Source: Nocardia niigatensis NBRC 100131
GTDB taxonomy: Bacteria; Actinomycetota; Actinomycetes; Mycobacteriales; Mycobacteriaceae
DNA length: 64,000 bases
NCBI RefSeq assembly: GCF_000308655.1
Contig: NZ_BAGC01000035.1
Coordinates: 62,001-126,000, forward strand
Direction of reading: 5' to 3'
Shown: piece after piece, positions 45,510 through 53,159 of the stretch
How the letters are laid out: the number at the start of each line of letters is the position of its first letter
Numbering within the stretch: the first letter of the stretch is position 1
The notes under the pieces: generated by a model
The model's database searches: none
Seen by the model: the letters and a program-made list of their open reading frames with translations, nothing else
Told to the model about the DNA's origin: nothing
Translations under genes and position numbers: made by a program

Positions 45510-45785
45510 ATGTCAACCGATCAGAATCCACTGCGCGAGCAATGGCGCGATATTCAGATCCGATTCGTCGACGATCCCCGAGACGCGGTCACCCGCGCCG
45601 ACGGACTCGTGGCCGAGGCCCTCGAACAGCTGTCCGACCGGTGCGCGCGCCGCCGCGAAGAGCTCGAAAGCCGTTGGGCGCGGGGCGATGCCGCCGACAC
45701 CGAGGAAATGCGGCAGGCACTGCGCGGCTACCGCGACCTGTTCGATCAGCTCTCGGGGACCGCGTCGGGGGCGATGAACATATAG
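45510..45785 (+). CDS. Small soluble paralogue of the preceding membrane protein
   Basis: The protein has 91 residues (WRDIQIRFVDDPRDAVTRAD, DTEEMRQALRGYRDLFDQLS). The two conserved blocks align directly with the C-terminal half of the upstream protein: FVDDP/FIDDP and TEEMR..YR.LF. It starts 10 bases after that gene, with GGAAG upstream, so the two form an operon. The membrane-bound and soluble versions may interact. Its last 40 bases overlap the convergent SnoaL-like gene. Confidence 0.75.
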   Translation: MSTDQNPLREQWRDIQIRFVDDPRDAVTRADGLVAEALEQLSDRCARRREELESRWARGDAADTEEMRQALRGYRDLFDQLSGTASGAMNI

Positions 45786-46192
45786 CTCTTCTCCTCTACT
45801 CGCTGTTGGATACGCCATTGGCCGTCCACTCGCACGAAGGTGTCGTGGTACCAGAGGCCACACATCATGAGCTGCCGCGCGCCATCGGCACCCGTGACCA
45901 GCATGGGGTTGTGGCACATCGTGCGGGCGGTGGCGTGATCGCCCTCCACGTGGATGGAGGAGTTGGCGATCATGTGCTGGAAGGCCGAGAAATTCGGCAT
46001 GACGGTGGCCAGGAACTTCTTGGTGGATTCCAGGTCACCGGCCGGGCCGCCCATGGCGGTGTAGTCGATGTGGGCGTCGCGGGTGAAGATCTCGTCCAGC
46101 AGCTCCCACTGATGGGTGTCCACGGCGTGGGAATAGCGGACCATGAGGTCCTCTATTTCCATCCGGTCCGAAATCTCCTGCAGGGACAGCAT
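45746..46192 (-). CDS. SnoaL-like (NTF2-fold) protein
   Basis: The protein has 148 residues. The start MLSLQEISDRMEIEDLMVRY and the sequence WELLDEIFTRDAHIDYTAMGG are typical of the SnoaL_4/aromatic-ring-hydroxylating small-subunit-like fold. It ends with QWRIQQRVEEKSYMF. Histidine and aspartate in the pocket could make it a small dehydratase or isomerase; no substrate can be given. Its 3' end overlaps the convergent small-protein gene by 40 bases. It is not closely similar to the IS-borne SnoaL-like gene. Confidence 0.82.
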   Translation of the reverse strand: MLSLQEISDRMEIEDLMVRYSHAVDTHQWELLDEIFTRDAHIDYTAMGGPAGDLESTKKFLATVMPNFSAFQHMIANSSIHVEGDHATARTMCHNPMLVTGADGARQLMMCGLWYHDTFVRVDGQWRIQQRVEEKSYMFIAPDAVPES

Positions 46193-46320
46193 GGTGCCTC
46201 CGAGTGGTGCCGATAACTCTTCAGGGACGGTGGGCCACCGTACGGCAAGGCAGGCGTTGATCTTGCCATTTCCGAAATATACGGGCATGCAATAGATCTC
46301 GTTCGGAGCGCAGAACCATA

Positions 46321-46539
46321 TCGGCCGGCCCCCAGCTCGCCGAGCAGATCGACGAGTCGCGGGCGGGTCTGGCCCGGCTCTTCGGCGAAACCGACGCGGA
46401 CGAGGCGGGCCGAACCGTCGGAGCCCGCTATCAGGCCCTGCTGGTGGCCGTCGCCGCGCAGGCGCTCATCGATCCCGACCGCGCCTACCGGGCCGAACTC
46501 ACGGAGGGGCTCGGTCTTCCGGCCACGTCGGCCGAGTAG
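46321..46539 (+). pseudogene. C-terminal fragment of a TetR-like regulator
   Basis: The plus frame ending TAG 46537-46539 reads SAGPQLAEQIDESRAGLARL, then GARYQALLVAVAAQALIDPD and AELTEGLGLPATSAE. This looks like the last ~70 residues of a TetR-family ligand domain. No helix-turn-helix or start codon lies upstream before the SnoaL-like gene, and the reading quality is lost before about 46318. It is probably the remnant of a deletion. Confidence 0.45.
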
Positions 46540-46588
46540 ACGGACCCCCGCACCGCATCACGCAACCCGAATGCGGCAAGGTGAGGCG

Positions 46589-47239
46589 GTGCCCTGCATT
46601 GTCTTGGAGCGGGTCAGTCTCGGCCACGGATCGACCTCGGTACTCGCGGAGGTCGACGCGACCTTCGCGGCCGGGCGGTGCACGGCTGTGGTCGGTCCGA
46701 GCGGGGCGGGCAAGACGACGCTGCTGCGGTTGCTGAATCGATTCGAGGAACCCGACAGCGGGCGGGTGCTGCTGAACGGGGTTCCGATAAGCGACCTGGA
46801 TGTGCTGGCGCTGCGGCGACAGGTGGGGCTGGTGCCGCAGCGGCCGGTACTGCTCACCGATACGGTCGCCGAGGAGGTGCGCGTGGGGCGGGCGGTCGAT
46901 GCCGAGCGAGTCTCGGAGTTGCTCGGGGTGGTCGGTTTGCCCGAGGGGTTCGCGGCGCGCCGCTGCGCCGAGCTGTCCGGGGGTGAAGCGCAACGGGTTT
47001 GCCTGGCGCGGGCGCTGGCGGTGGAGCCGCGGGTGCTGCTGCTCGACGAGCCGACCTCGGCGCTGGACGGGGCCTCGGCGGTGGCGATCGGTGAGCTGAT
47101 CCGGGCGCATGTGGGGGCCGGCGGCAGCGTGGTGCTGGTCAGCCATGATCCGGGGTTCGTCGCCGAGGTGTCGGACGAGGTGTGGACGCTGGCGGCCGGC
47201 CGACTCACCCGCGGCGCGCAGACGGGAAATCAGCCATGA
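46589..47239 (+). CDS. fetA: ABC transporter ATP-binding protein (FetA-like)
   Basis: The protein has 216 residues. Walker A is VGPSGAGKTTLL, the signature ELSGGEAQRVCLARAL, Walker B VLLLDEPTSALD and the H-loop VLVSHD. The Q-loop (GLVPQRPVLL) is intact. It energises the membrane partner encoded immediately downstream with ATGA overlap. In E. coli the homologous FetAB exports iron and protects from oxidative stress. GTG 46589 follows AAGGTGAGG; ATG 46571 is the alternative start. Confidence 0.88.
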   Translation: MPCIVLERVSLGHGSTSVLAEVDATFAAGRCTAVVGPSGAGKTTLLRLLNRFEEPDSGRVLLNGVPISDLDVLALRRQVGLVPQRPVLLTDTVAEEVRVGRAVDAERVSELLGVVGLPEGFAARRCAELSGGEAQRVCLARALAVEPRVLLLDEPTSALDGASAVAIGELIRAHVGAGGSVVLVSHDPGFVAEVSDEVWTLAAGRLTRGAQTGNQP

Positions 47240-48012
47240 CCCAGGGACTTTCGGTTCCCGACTGGACAGGCGTCGGCGCCTCGCTGGTCCTGGTCGCGCT
47301 GGCGGCGGCCATCGCCTACCGGCAGCAGTTGCATCTGACGCGGGAACTGCTGATCGCAGCCGCCCGGGCCGGCGTGCAGCTGATCGCGGTGGGCGCGATT
47401 CTGCTGATCCTGTTCCGCCACACCGGTTTGCCGGGCGCGCTGGGCTGGGTGGTGCTCATGATCGTGATCGCCGGGCAGGTGGCGGGTCGGCGCGGCGCGG
47501 GGCTGCCGCACGCGACGCGCTCGGCGACCATCGGAGTGTCGTTCGGCGCGTCCATCACGCTGGGCGCGCTCATCGTGCTCGGCATCATCTCGACGCAGGC
47601 GCGGGTGGTGGTGCCGGTGGGCGGGATGATCGTGTCGTCGGCCATGCAGTCGACCGGAATCGCGTTGCGCCGCTTGGTGGAGGACGCGCGCCGGGCTCGC
47701 GATGCCGTGGAAGCACGGCTGGCGCTGGGGCTTTCGGCCCACCAGTCGTTCCTGCCCAACCGGCGGTCCGCGCTGCGCACCGCCCTGATTCCGGCCATCG
47801 ACTCGACCAAGGTGGTCGGTCTGATCAGTTTGCCGGGCGCGATGACGGGTTTGATTCTGGCGGGCGTGGATCCGCTCACGGCCATCCGCTACCAGATCGT
47901 CGTAATGTATATGCTGCTCGCCGCCACGACCCTGGCCGCACTGGCGGCCACGCGGGTGGCCGAGCGCACCCTCTTCGACAGCGCGCAGCGCCTGGTCCGG
48001 CTCCCCGACTGA
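47236..48012 (+). CDS. fetB: ABC transporter permease, FetB/YbbM family (UPF0014)
   Basis: The protein has 258 residues with about seven membrane segments. Family wording is clear: VGGMIVSSAMQSTGIALRRL (~134-153), ALGLSAHQSFLPNRRSALRTALIPAID in part, and VVGLISLPGAMTGLILAGVDP, ending with a YQIVVMYMLLAA helix. With FetA it forms an exporter believed to move iron out of the cytosol. The ATGA overlap with fetA shows coupling. Confidence 0.9.
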   Translation: MTQGLSVPDWTGVGASLVLVALAAAIAYRQQLHLTRELLIAAARAGVQLIAVGAILLILFRHTGLPGALGWVVLMIVIAGQVAGRRGAGLPHATRSATIGVSFGASITLGALIVLGIISTQARVVVPVGGMIVSSAMQSTGIALRRLVEDARRARDAVEARLALGLSAHQSFLPNRRSALRTALIPAIDSTKVVGLISLPGAMTGLILAGVDPLTAIRYQIVVMYMLLAATTLAALAATRVAERTLFDSAQRLVRLPD

Positions 48013-48129
48013 CGGCACACTGTTCGCAGAATCCTGATGAGTGGGATTTCATATGCGAGTGCAAACGTCCGAAATGCCGTTATCGTTACGATGTCGCCGG
48101 TAAAATGCTTGGGGGATAGGTAGTTTCGT

Positions 48130-49110
48130 ATGGAAGTAATCGAGTTCTTCATGCCGTTCGACACCGCGGGTGTCAACCCCGCCGAGCCGGCAGCCGAAGC
48201 GGGCATGTGGTCCTGGCTGGAAGCCTACGGGCTGGTCCCGACCGCGCCCACCCGCCGTCGCATGGAACGCACCCGCCCGGCCCGGATGTACGCCCTGTGG
48301 TGTCCCAGCGCGGACGTCGCCGAGCTCACGCTGTTGAGCCAGTACACCGCATGGGCTTTCATCGTCGACGATCAGTTCGACATCGAAATTCCCGATCCAC
48401 GCCGGTGTTTGGAGGCCATCACCGCAATCGAGGCTGTACTGGACGGTACGACAACGCCTTCCGGTGTCCTGGCCGTTGCCTTCGATGATCTCTGGAAGCG
48501 CCTGTGCCACGGCCGGTCGGCACCCTGGCGGCAGAGCGTGCGCCGGGAGATCCACGACTGGCTCTGGACCTACTACACCGAGAGCGTCGGGAGGCTCTCG
48601 GGCAACCTCCCCGACCTCGAAACCTACCGCGCGCATCGGCGAGACGGCGTGGCGCTGTACGTGTTTCTCGATATCAGCGAACGCGCCGAGGGGGTGGACC
48701 TGTCCGCAGCCGTCCGGCACCTGCCCGCCATGCGCGCCCTGCGCATGGCCGCCGTCGAGCACATGGGCCTGTTCAACGATGTGTTGTCGGTCGCCTCCGA
48801 CGAGGCCTCCGGCTACCTCTACAACTCGGTTCTGCTCGCGCAGTATCACCACGGGCACAACCGAGCTCAGGCCCGGCAACTGGTCAACGGCATGCTCTCC
48901 GAGTGCATCGAGCACATGATCGAGGCGATGCAACGATTGCCGACCGAACTCGACGACGCCGGCCTCACCGGCCGCGAGCGCGCCGACGCCCTGGTCACCG
49001 CCCAGAACTACACCGTCTACGTCCGCGCCAACCACGACTACCACTACCAGGCGGCCCGCTACACGAGCGCCCCAGCGGAAGCGCTCGAGCACGGCCTGCC
49101 ACTGACCTGA
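48130..49110 (+). CDS. Class I terpene synthase
   Basis: The protein has 326 residues. The aspartate-rich motif lies in FIVDDQFDIE (Asp80, Asp81, Asp84) and the NSE triad in GLFNDVLSVASDE (Asn216, Ser220, Asp224), with an RY pair near the end (QAARYTS). These ligate magnesium and diphosphate for ionisation of a prenyl diphosphate. Product size (sesqui- or diterpene) cannot be told. It does not look like the two-domain geosmin synthase, nor like methylisoborneol synthase with its proline-rich leader. A polyprenyl synthase gene follows 149 bases downstream and probably supplies the substrate. The ATG has GGATAGG upstream. Confidence 0.92.
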   Translation: MEVIEFFMPFDTAGVNPAEPAAEAGMWSWLEAYGLVPTAPTRRRMERTRPARMYALWCPSADVAELTLLSQYTAWAFIVDDQFDIEIPDPRRCLEAITAIEAVLDGTTTPSGVLAVAFDDLWKRLCHGRSAPWRQSVRREIHDWLWTYYTESVGRLSGNLPDLETYRAHRRDGVALYVFLDISERAEGVDLSAAVRHLPAMRALRMAAVEHMGLFNDVLSVASDEASGYLYNSVLLAQYHHGHNRAQARQLVNGMLSECIEHMIEAMQRLPTELDDAGLTGRERADALVTAQNYTVYVRANHDYHYQAARYTSAPAEALEHGLPLT

Positions 49111-49259
49111 GCACGGAACCCGCCGGCGTTGCCGAAATGAAATCCGCAGGCAACCCCCAGGTTTCAGGCTGCGATGGGACTATGAGCTACTTCTGAGCAT
49201 GGCTACCCAGCCGCCACCGGGTGGCTGCGGCGACCGTGTCCGAGCGAGCGGGGCCGATT

Positions 49260-50423
49260 ATGCGAGCATCGAAACCGATCCGATTCACCGTGGGACAGCA
49301 CACCGAGAGCAAGCGCCGGTGGGGACTGTCCCGCCCGGTCACGGCCGCCCTGGCCGGGCATGACGAAACCCGCGTCCGCGCACCCGAATCCATATCCCGC
49401 CCGCTCGACGCGGGCACCGAGCGAAGAGCCCGCAGACGCCTGTCCGAGGCCCGGGCCGCCATCGACCCGGTGCTGCGGTCGGCGGTCGGAGCGCTGGCCG
49501 AACCCCTGGACGTGATGGCCGGCTACCACTTCGGCTGGTGTGATCCCGAGGGGAACGTCGTCACCGCCGCGCAGGGCAAGGCGCTGCGCCCGGCCCTGAC
49601 CTTCGCGGCCGCCGCGGCCTGTGGCGGCGCCGTCGAGGAATCGGTCCACGCCGCGGCGGCCGTCGAACTGCTGCACAACTTCTCACTCGTGCACGATGAC
49701 GTCATGGACACCGATCCATTCCGGCACGGCAGGCCCACGGTCTGGCGGATCTGGGGTGAGACCAATGCGACGCTGCTCGGCGACGCGATGCAGGCCGTGG
49801 CGCTCGGCGTGCTGTGCGACGGCGCGCCCGAGACCGTCACCTCCGAGGCGGTCATCCGCCTGGCCAAGGCGACGGTCACGCTGTGCCGGGGTCAGTACGC
49901 GGACTGCGCCTTCGAGACCCGGCCCACCGTCAGCGTCGACGAGTATCTGGCCATGGCCGCCGGGAAAACCGGCGCGCTACTGGGCTGTGCGTGCGCGCTG
50001 GGTGCGCTGTGCGCCGGGGCCGACCACCGCGTGGTCTCGGCCATGCACACCTTCGGCATCGAGATCGGGCTCGTCTTCCAGCTCGTCGACGACTTCATCG
50101 ACATCTGGGGCGATCCCGAGATCACCGGAAAACCCGCGCACAGCGACCTGATTCACCGCAAACAGTCCTTCCCGGTGGTGTGCGCCCTGGAATCGGGCAC
50201 ACCCGCCGGGCGGGAACTGGCCCGGCTCTATCACGCCCGCCATCCCATGAACGCGGCCCGCGCGTCCAGGGCGGCGGACCTGATCGAGGAGGCCGGCGGC
50301 CGCCAGCGCACCCTGCGCCGCGCGTCCGCCGCCCTGGACGCCGCGTTCGCGGCACTGCCCCGCGATCTCGCCTCCGACGATCTGACCGCGTTGGCCGAGC
50401 TGATGGCACACCGCGATCACTAG
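49260..50423 (+). CDS. Polyprenyl (geranylgeranyl-type) diphosphate synthase
   Basis: The protein has 387 residues. The first aspartate-rich motif is LVHDDVMDTD (about 144-153) and the second LVDDFIDIWGD (about 275-285), both intact. GKALRPALTFAAAAACGG and KTGALLGCACALG are the usual substrate-binding regions. It condenses isopentenyl diphosphate with an allylic primer. The short-chain features suggest a C15-C20 product for the adjacent terpene synthase. The ATG at 49260 is chosen; a GTG at 49221 is possible. A ~60-residue N-terminal extension is poorly conserved. It ends at a strong terminator. Confidence 0.92.
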   Translation: MRASKPIRFTVGQHTESKRRWGLSRPVTAALAGHDETRVRAPESISRPLDAGTERRARRRLSEARAAIDPVLRSAVGALAEPLDVMAGYHFGWCDPEGNVVTAAQGKALRPALTFAAAAACGGAVEESVHAAAAVELLHNFSLVHDDVMDTDPFRHGRPTVWRIWGETNATLLGDAMQAVALGVLCDGAPETVTSEAVIRLAKATVTLCRGQYADCAFETRPTVSVDEYLAMAAGKTGALLGCACALGALCAGADHRVVSAMHTFGIEIGLVFQLVDDFIDIWGDPEITGKPAHSDLIHRKQSFPVVCALESGTPAGRELARLYHARHPMNAARASRAADLIEEAGGRQRTLRRASAALDAAFAALPRDLASDDLTALAELMAHRDH

Positions 50424-50455
50424 GCCGCCGCGAGCACGAGAGGGGAGCCGAAAAC

Positions 50456-50490
50456 CAAAGTACGTGTAACCGTTGGTTACACGTACTTTG
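50456..50490 (+). terminator. Rho-independent-like terminator after the terpene pair
   Basis: CAAAGTACGTGTAACC and GGTTACACGTACTTTG form a perfect 16-bp stem with a GTT loop, followed by TCTTTTC. The stem is unusually A+T-rich for this genome, and it is the only hairpin here with a T-tail. Confidence 0.75.
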
Positions 50491-50530
50491 TCTTTTCAGA
50501 AGAATCACTGATGAGGTGGCCCGGACTCTA

Positions 50531-51205
50531 TCAGAGCCTCCGGATGCGTGCTATCCAGGCCGCGACGTCCACCAGGCCCGTGGGAGACACCTCGAGGCCG
50601 GCCGCTTGATCGGCGACGGCGGCGGTGACCCGGCCACGGTAGCGGGTCGGTTCGAGGCGTTCCAGATCCCAGCCCGCGCCGAAGGACTCCCGGATCACGG
50701 TGTCGCTGATGCGCGGGCCGAAGCCGGGTTCGGCATCGGAGAGGGCCAGGAGGTGGATCACGCCGCCGGGCTTGCAGACCGCGTGGAGATTGCGGACGTA
50801 GGCGGCGCGGACCTCGGGTTCGGTGCCGAAGACATGGAACAGGGCGCTGTCTACAACGGTGTCGAAGGCGGGTGCCGAACCCGGGGGATCGCCCGCGAAG
50901 TCGGTGTTCCCGGCGAGAGCCAGGGCGTCGGCGACCTGGAATTGCACGGCAGGGACGCCCTGTGCGTCGGCATTCGCGCGGGCGTATTCGATTGCGCTGG
51001 GGGCGAAGTCGACGCCGAGCACGTCGTAGCCGAGGCGGGTGAGCAGGATGGTGTGCTCCCCGGCGCCGCAGCCGGGTTCGAGGATGCGGCCGCTGATCTC
51101 GCCGGCGCGCTCGAGCGCCACGATTGCGGGCTGAGGTTCGCCGATCACCCACGGCGCGGTGTCCTCGTCGTAGACGGCGTTCCAGGTTTCTACTGGTCGA
51201 GTCAT
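50531..51205 (-). CDS. Class I SAM-dependent methyltransferase
   Basis: The protein has 224 residues. Motif I is ILEPGCGAGEHTILLTRLGY, motif II LGVDFAPSAIEYA, then FDTVVDSALFHVF and a VCKPGGVIHLLALSD strand. It belongs to the thiopurine/tellurite-type small-molecule methyltransferases, judging by the VDSALFHVF segment. The start MTRPVETWNAVYDED is the usual family opening. It is convergent with the terpene operon and divergent from the amidotransferase gene. Confidence 0.87.
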   Translation of the reverse strand: MTRPVETWNAVYDEDTAPWVIGEPQPAIVALERAGEISGRILEPGCGAGEHTILLTRLGYDVLGVDFAPSAIEYARANADAQGVPAVQFQVADALALAGNTDFAGDPPGSAPAFDTVVDSALFHVFGTEPEVRAAYVRNLHAVCKPGGVIHLLALSDAEPGFGPRISDTVIRESFGAGWDLERLEPTRYRGRVTAAVADQAAGLEVSPTGLVDVAAWIARIRRL

Positions 51206-51291
51206 GCTTCCAGCCTGCAACCTCGACCCCACTCGAGGTCAATCCCCGCATAGCCGTCAATCGGAGCGGCCGGACCGCCCACAATGTGGTC

Positions 51292-52026
51292 ATGCCCAAG
51301 TCTTGTCTGCTGTTGCAGCTGCGACCCGAGCAAGCGGCCTCCGATCAGGAGTACGAAGCAATCCTCTACGCAGGCGGTCTCTCGGCCGCGGACGTGGTGC
51401 GCGTCGAGATGAATCGCGGGATGCCCGACCTGGATCTCGAGGATCACTGGGCGGTGATCGTCGGCGGCGGGCCGAGCAATCTCAGCTACCCCGAGGCCAA
51501 GAAGTACGACTATCAGCGGGTCTTCGAGCCCGAGCTGAAGAAGCTGCTCATGGAGATCGTGCGCCGCGACTTCCCTTATCTGGGTGCGTGTTACGGGCTG
51601 AGCGTGCTGGCCGACGCGCTGGGCGGACGGGTCGGGACCGAGGGCTACGCCGAAACACCCGGGGCCACCACCATCGAACTCACCGACGACGCGGCGAAAG
51701 ACCCTTTGATGCAAGGACTTCCGGATACGTTCCGGGCGTTCGTCGGACACAAGGAGTCGTGTCAGGATGTCCCGCCGGGCTCGGTACTGCTGGCGCAATC
51801 GGCCGCCTGCCCGGTGCAGGCGGTGCGGGTCGGCGAGAACGTCTACGCCACCCAGTTCCACCCGGAGCTCGACGGCCGTGGACTTGCCCTGCGCATCGAA
51901 ATCTACCGGCACGAAGGCTATTTCGACCCGAGCGAGGCCGACTACCTGACCGCGCTCGGGCACCGCGAACGCATCACGGTACCGCAGGAGTTCCTGCGCC
52001 GCTTCGTCACCCGATATCGCGTGTGA
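51292..52026 (+). CDS. Class I glutamine amidotransferase-domain protein
   Basis: The protein has 244 residues. The nucleophile elbow is YLGACYGLSVLADALGG (Cys100), and the base lies in YATQFHPELDGRG. An oxyanion stretch VIVGGGPSNLSYP matches stand-alone GuaA-type amidotransferases. Such proteins liberate ammonia from glutamine or hydrolyse gamma-glutamyl bonds; no synthase partner is nearby. It starts 86 bases from the divergent methyltransferase. Confidence 0.88.
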   Translation: MPKSCLLLQLRPEQAASDQEYEAILYAGGLSAADVVRVEMNRGMPDLDLEDHWAVIVGGGPSNLSYPEAKKYDYQRVFEPELKKLLMEIVRRDFPYLGACYGLSVLADALGGRVGTEGYAETPGATTIELTDDAAKDPLMQGLPDTFRAFVGHKESCQDVPPGSVLLAQSAACPVQAVRVGENVYATQFHPELDGRGLALRIEIYRHEGYFDPSEADYLTALGHRERITVPQEFLRRFVTRYRV

Positions 52027-52032
52027 GACGCC

Positions 52033-52608
52033 TCATCGCGCGGTGCCGTCGGGACGCTGCGCCGAGTCGAGAATGATCGAGGAGGCGCGGGCGCGAACCT
52101 CCTCGCGGGTGCGGCCCTTGTGATCGGCACCGAGGAAGTGCAGGCCGATGGCCAGGCAGAAGGCGAGCAGGCTGCGTGCTTCGATCTCGTCGGGGTCGGT
52201 GCAGAAGGTGCCGATCGCCTCGCGCAGCACGTCCATGCGACGGTCGTCGACCCGGCGCAGACGCTCGGCGACCGCATCGTCGCGGCGGGCCCAGTCGCGG
52301 ACGGCGAGGTCGATGGACAGCAACCGATCATCGGACAGGGTGAGCCGGCCGGCAAGGACGACCTTGGCACGGGGATCCTGTTCGTGCGCAATGTGTTCGA
52401 GGACTTCATCGACGCTCTCACGCTCCCAGGTGTCTAGCATGGCCTCCAGCAGCGCGCCGCGGTCGGCGAAGTAGCCGTAGAACCCGCCCTTGGTGACCCC
52501 GAGCGCCTTGGCCAGCACTTCGACGCGAACCGCGTCCACACCGTTGCCGGCCAGGGTTCGCAAGCCCTGCTCGATCCACGCCTCGCGCGGAGTGCGGGGC
52601 ACGCCCAT
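52033..52608 (-). CDS. TetR-family transcriptional regulator
   Basis: The protein has 191 residues. The helix-turn-helix is VRVEVLAKALGVTKGGFYGYFADRGALLEAML (in part: LAKALGVTKGGFYGYF), matching TetR. The start at 52608 has AGAGGAGC upstream. Twin palindromes lie between it and the divergent small membrane protein gene, so it probably represses both. Confidence 0.9.
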   Translation of the reverse strand: MGVPRTPREAWIEQGLRTLAGNGVDAVRVEVLAKALGVTKGGFYGYFADRGALLEAMLDTWERESVDEVLEHIAHEQDPRAKVVLAGRLTLSDDRLLSIDLAVRDWARRDDAVAERLRRVDDRRMDVLREAIGTFCTDPDEIEARSLLAFCLAIGLHFLGADHKGRTREEVRARASSIILDSAQRPDGTAR

Positions 52609-52636
52609 GGGTGTGGCTCCTCTCACTGATCCCGGT

Positions 52637-52690
52637 ATATACGGCACCGTATATCAGCGCCTAGCCTGCTTGATATACGCCACCGTATAA
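52637..52690. promoter_or_regulatory. Twin TetR operators
   Basis: ATATACGGCACCGTATAT (52637-52654) is a perfect 8-bp inverted repeat with a CA centre. ATATACGCCACCGTATAA (52673-52690) is a near copy differing at 2 of 18 bases. Their centres are 36 bases apart, in the divergent promoter of the TetR gene and the DUF6463-like gene. Confidence 0.8.
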
Positions 52691-52733
52691 CAGAATCGGG
52701 CGGTGGCCCAGCAACGACCAAGGGGTGCTCGAC

Positions 52734-53132
52734 ATGATCAAATGGGCAGGCTGGCTGATCACGATCTTCGGAGCCGCACACACACTGCTCGCCCTCACGG
52801 TGGAACGGGCGGCCGGCCACGCCGGAACCTGGTTCACCGGTGGACTCTGGGGTGACGACCTCGCCGCGATGAGCCCGGAGAACAGCGCCTTCTGGCTCTC
52901 GGTGGCGAGCTTCGGCGTCCCGCTCGCCCTCATCGGCGTGACCATACTGTGGCTGGACCGCCACGACATCACGCCACCCGCCTTCCTCGCCTGGGCACTG
53001 GGAATCTGGAGCCTGCTCATCGCCGCGGCACTCATCCTCACCCCGTGGCCGATGATCCTGGTCGCGAGCGGACTACTACTGGCCGGAAGCCGCCGCGCGA
53101 CCCGCAGTGGCCACACCGTGACCACCGCGTAA
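52734..53132 (+). CDS. Small four-helix membrane protein (DUF6463-like)
   Basis: The protein has 132 residues with four hydrophobic segments. The opening MIKWAGWLITIFGAAHTLLAL is typical of a family often paired with TetR regulators in actinobacteria. AAGGGG precedes the ATG at 52734. It is the likely target of the divergent TetR. Function unknown. Confidence 0.8.
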   Translation: MIKWAGWLITIFGAAHTLLALTVERAAGHAGTWFTGGLWGDDLAAMSPENSAFWLSVASFGVPLALIGVTILWLDRHDITPPAFLAWALGIWSLLIAAALILTPWPMILVASGLLLAGSRRATRSGHTVTTA

Positions 53133-53159
53133 GCGGGTTCCGCAGCGCGCCTTTGCTGT

